From assembly GCA_002313795.1 (NCBI GenBank), contig DCCL01000087.1, positions 1-5,448 on the forward strand: DNA of 5,448 nt, in the 5' to 3' direction. Positions 5,432 to 5,448 of the stretch are shown piece after piece (positions within the stretch are counted from its first letter, which is position 1; each line of letters opens with the position of its first letter). Both the position numbers and the translations under genes were made by a program. This DNA is from Faecalibacterium prausnitzii. Lineage in GTDB: Bacteria; Bacillota; Clostridia; Oscillospirales; Ruminococcaceae. A model generated the notes under the pieces. The model ran no database searches. It had not been told where the DNA came from and saw only the letters and a program-made list of their open reading frames with translations.

Positions 5432-5448
5432 GCCGTTTCTTGCATCCG
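5432..5448 (-). promoter_or_regulatory. Probable 3' end of an FMN riboswitch aptamer, cut by the window edge
   Basis: Read on the minus strand, the window opens with CGGATGCAAGAAAC (5448-5435). FMN (RFN) riboswitches end with a conserved GGATGnnAGA segment that forms the 3' side of the closing P1 stem. Here GGATG, two free bases and AGA match exactly. The position fits: just upstream of a terminator hairpin and a riboflavin transporter gene, a classic FMN riboswitch target. The rest of the aptamer would lie beyond the right edge, so the call rests on few bases plus context. Confidence 0.5.

Noticed and set aside
1..5448. A novel defence, mobile or multi-gene system
   Set aside because: All five genes fit common transporter or cell-wall families with ordinary spacing. 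There are no transposases, integrases, direct-repeat arrays, toxin-antitoxin pairs or unexplained long gaps.

Overview
The window looks like chromosomal DNA from a GC-rich, anaerobic Gram-positive gut bacterium of the Clostridia. I would guess a Faecalibacterium-like member of the Oscillospiraceae/Ruminococcaceae. This is inferred from protein style (a lipoprotein with an S/T/A-rich linker, an ECF-type vitamin transporter), strong AGGAGG-like ribosome binding sites, sigma-A type promoters and the base composition. No database search backs it. There are five protein genes, all apparently intact, and no RNA genes, insertion sequences, phage genes or CRISPR arrays. No gap reaches 300 bases; the longest is 1843-2107.

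Left part (1-2107, minus strand): a two-gene polar amino acid ABC transporter unit, with the ATPase gene first and the substrate-binding lipoprotein second. A stem-loop lies between the genes and a weak terminator follows the second. No permease gene is visible. Their best promoter (1998-2026) is followed almost at once by a strong intrinsic terminator (1936-1988), which also lies downstream of the next gene. The unit may therefore be attenuated.

Middle (2108-4672): a divergent pair. On the minus strand is a MraY-like phospho-MurNAc-pentapeptide transferase with several altered family motifs. On the plus strand is a MATE-family efflux pump driven by a promoter identical to the sigma-A consensus. 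The two promoters sit nearly back to back in the 161-base gap. The MATE gene ends at a long bidirectional terminator shared with the convergent gene to its right.

Right part (4690-5448, minus strand): a RibU-like riboflavin S component of an ECF transporter. Its leader holds a 15-bp hairpin with a T tract and, at the very edge, what looks like the last bases of an FMN riboswitch aptamer. A linker element there is complementary both to the T-tract region and to sequence just before the ribosome binding site.

The genes serve separate tasks (amino acid uptake, cell wall synthesis, drug or metabolite export, vitamin uptake), so this reads as ordinary core genome. I see no convincing new multi-gene system. 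The most interesting material is regulatory RNA: the ribU leader and the ABC leader, followed by the unusual MraY motifs.
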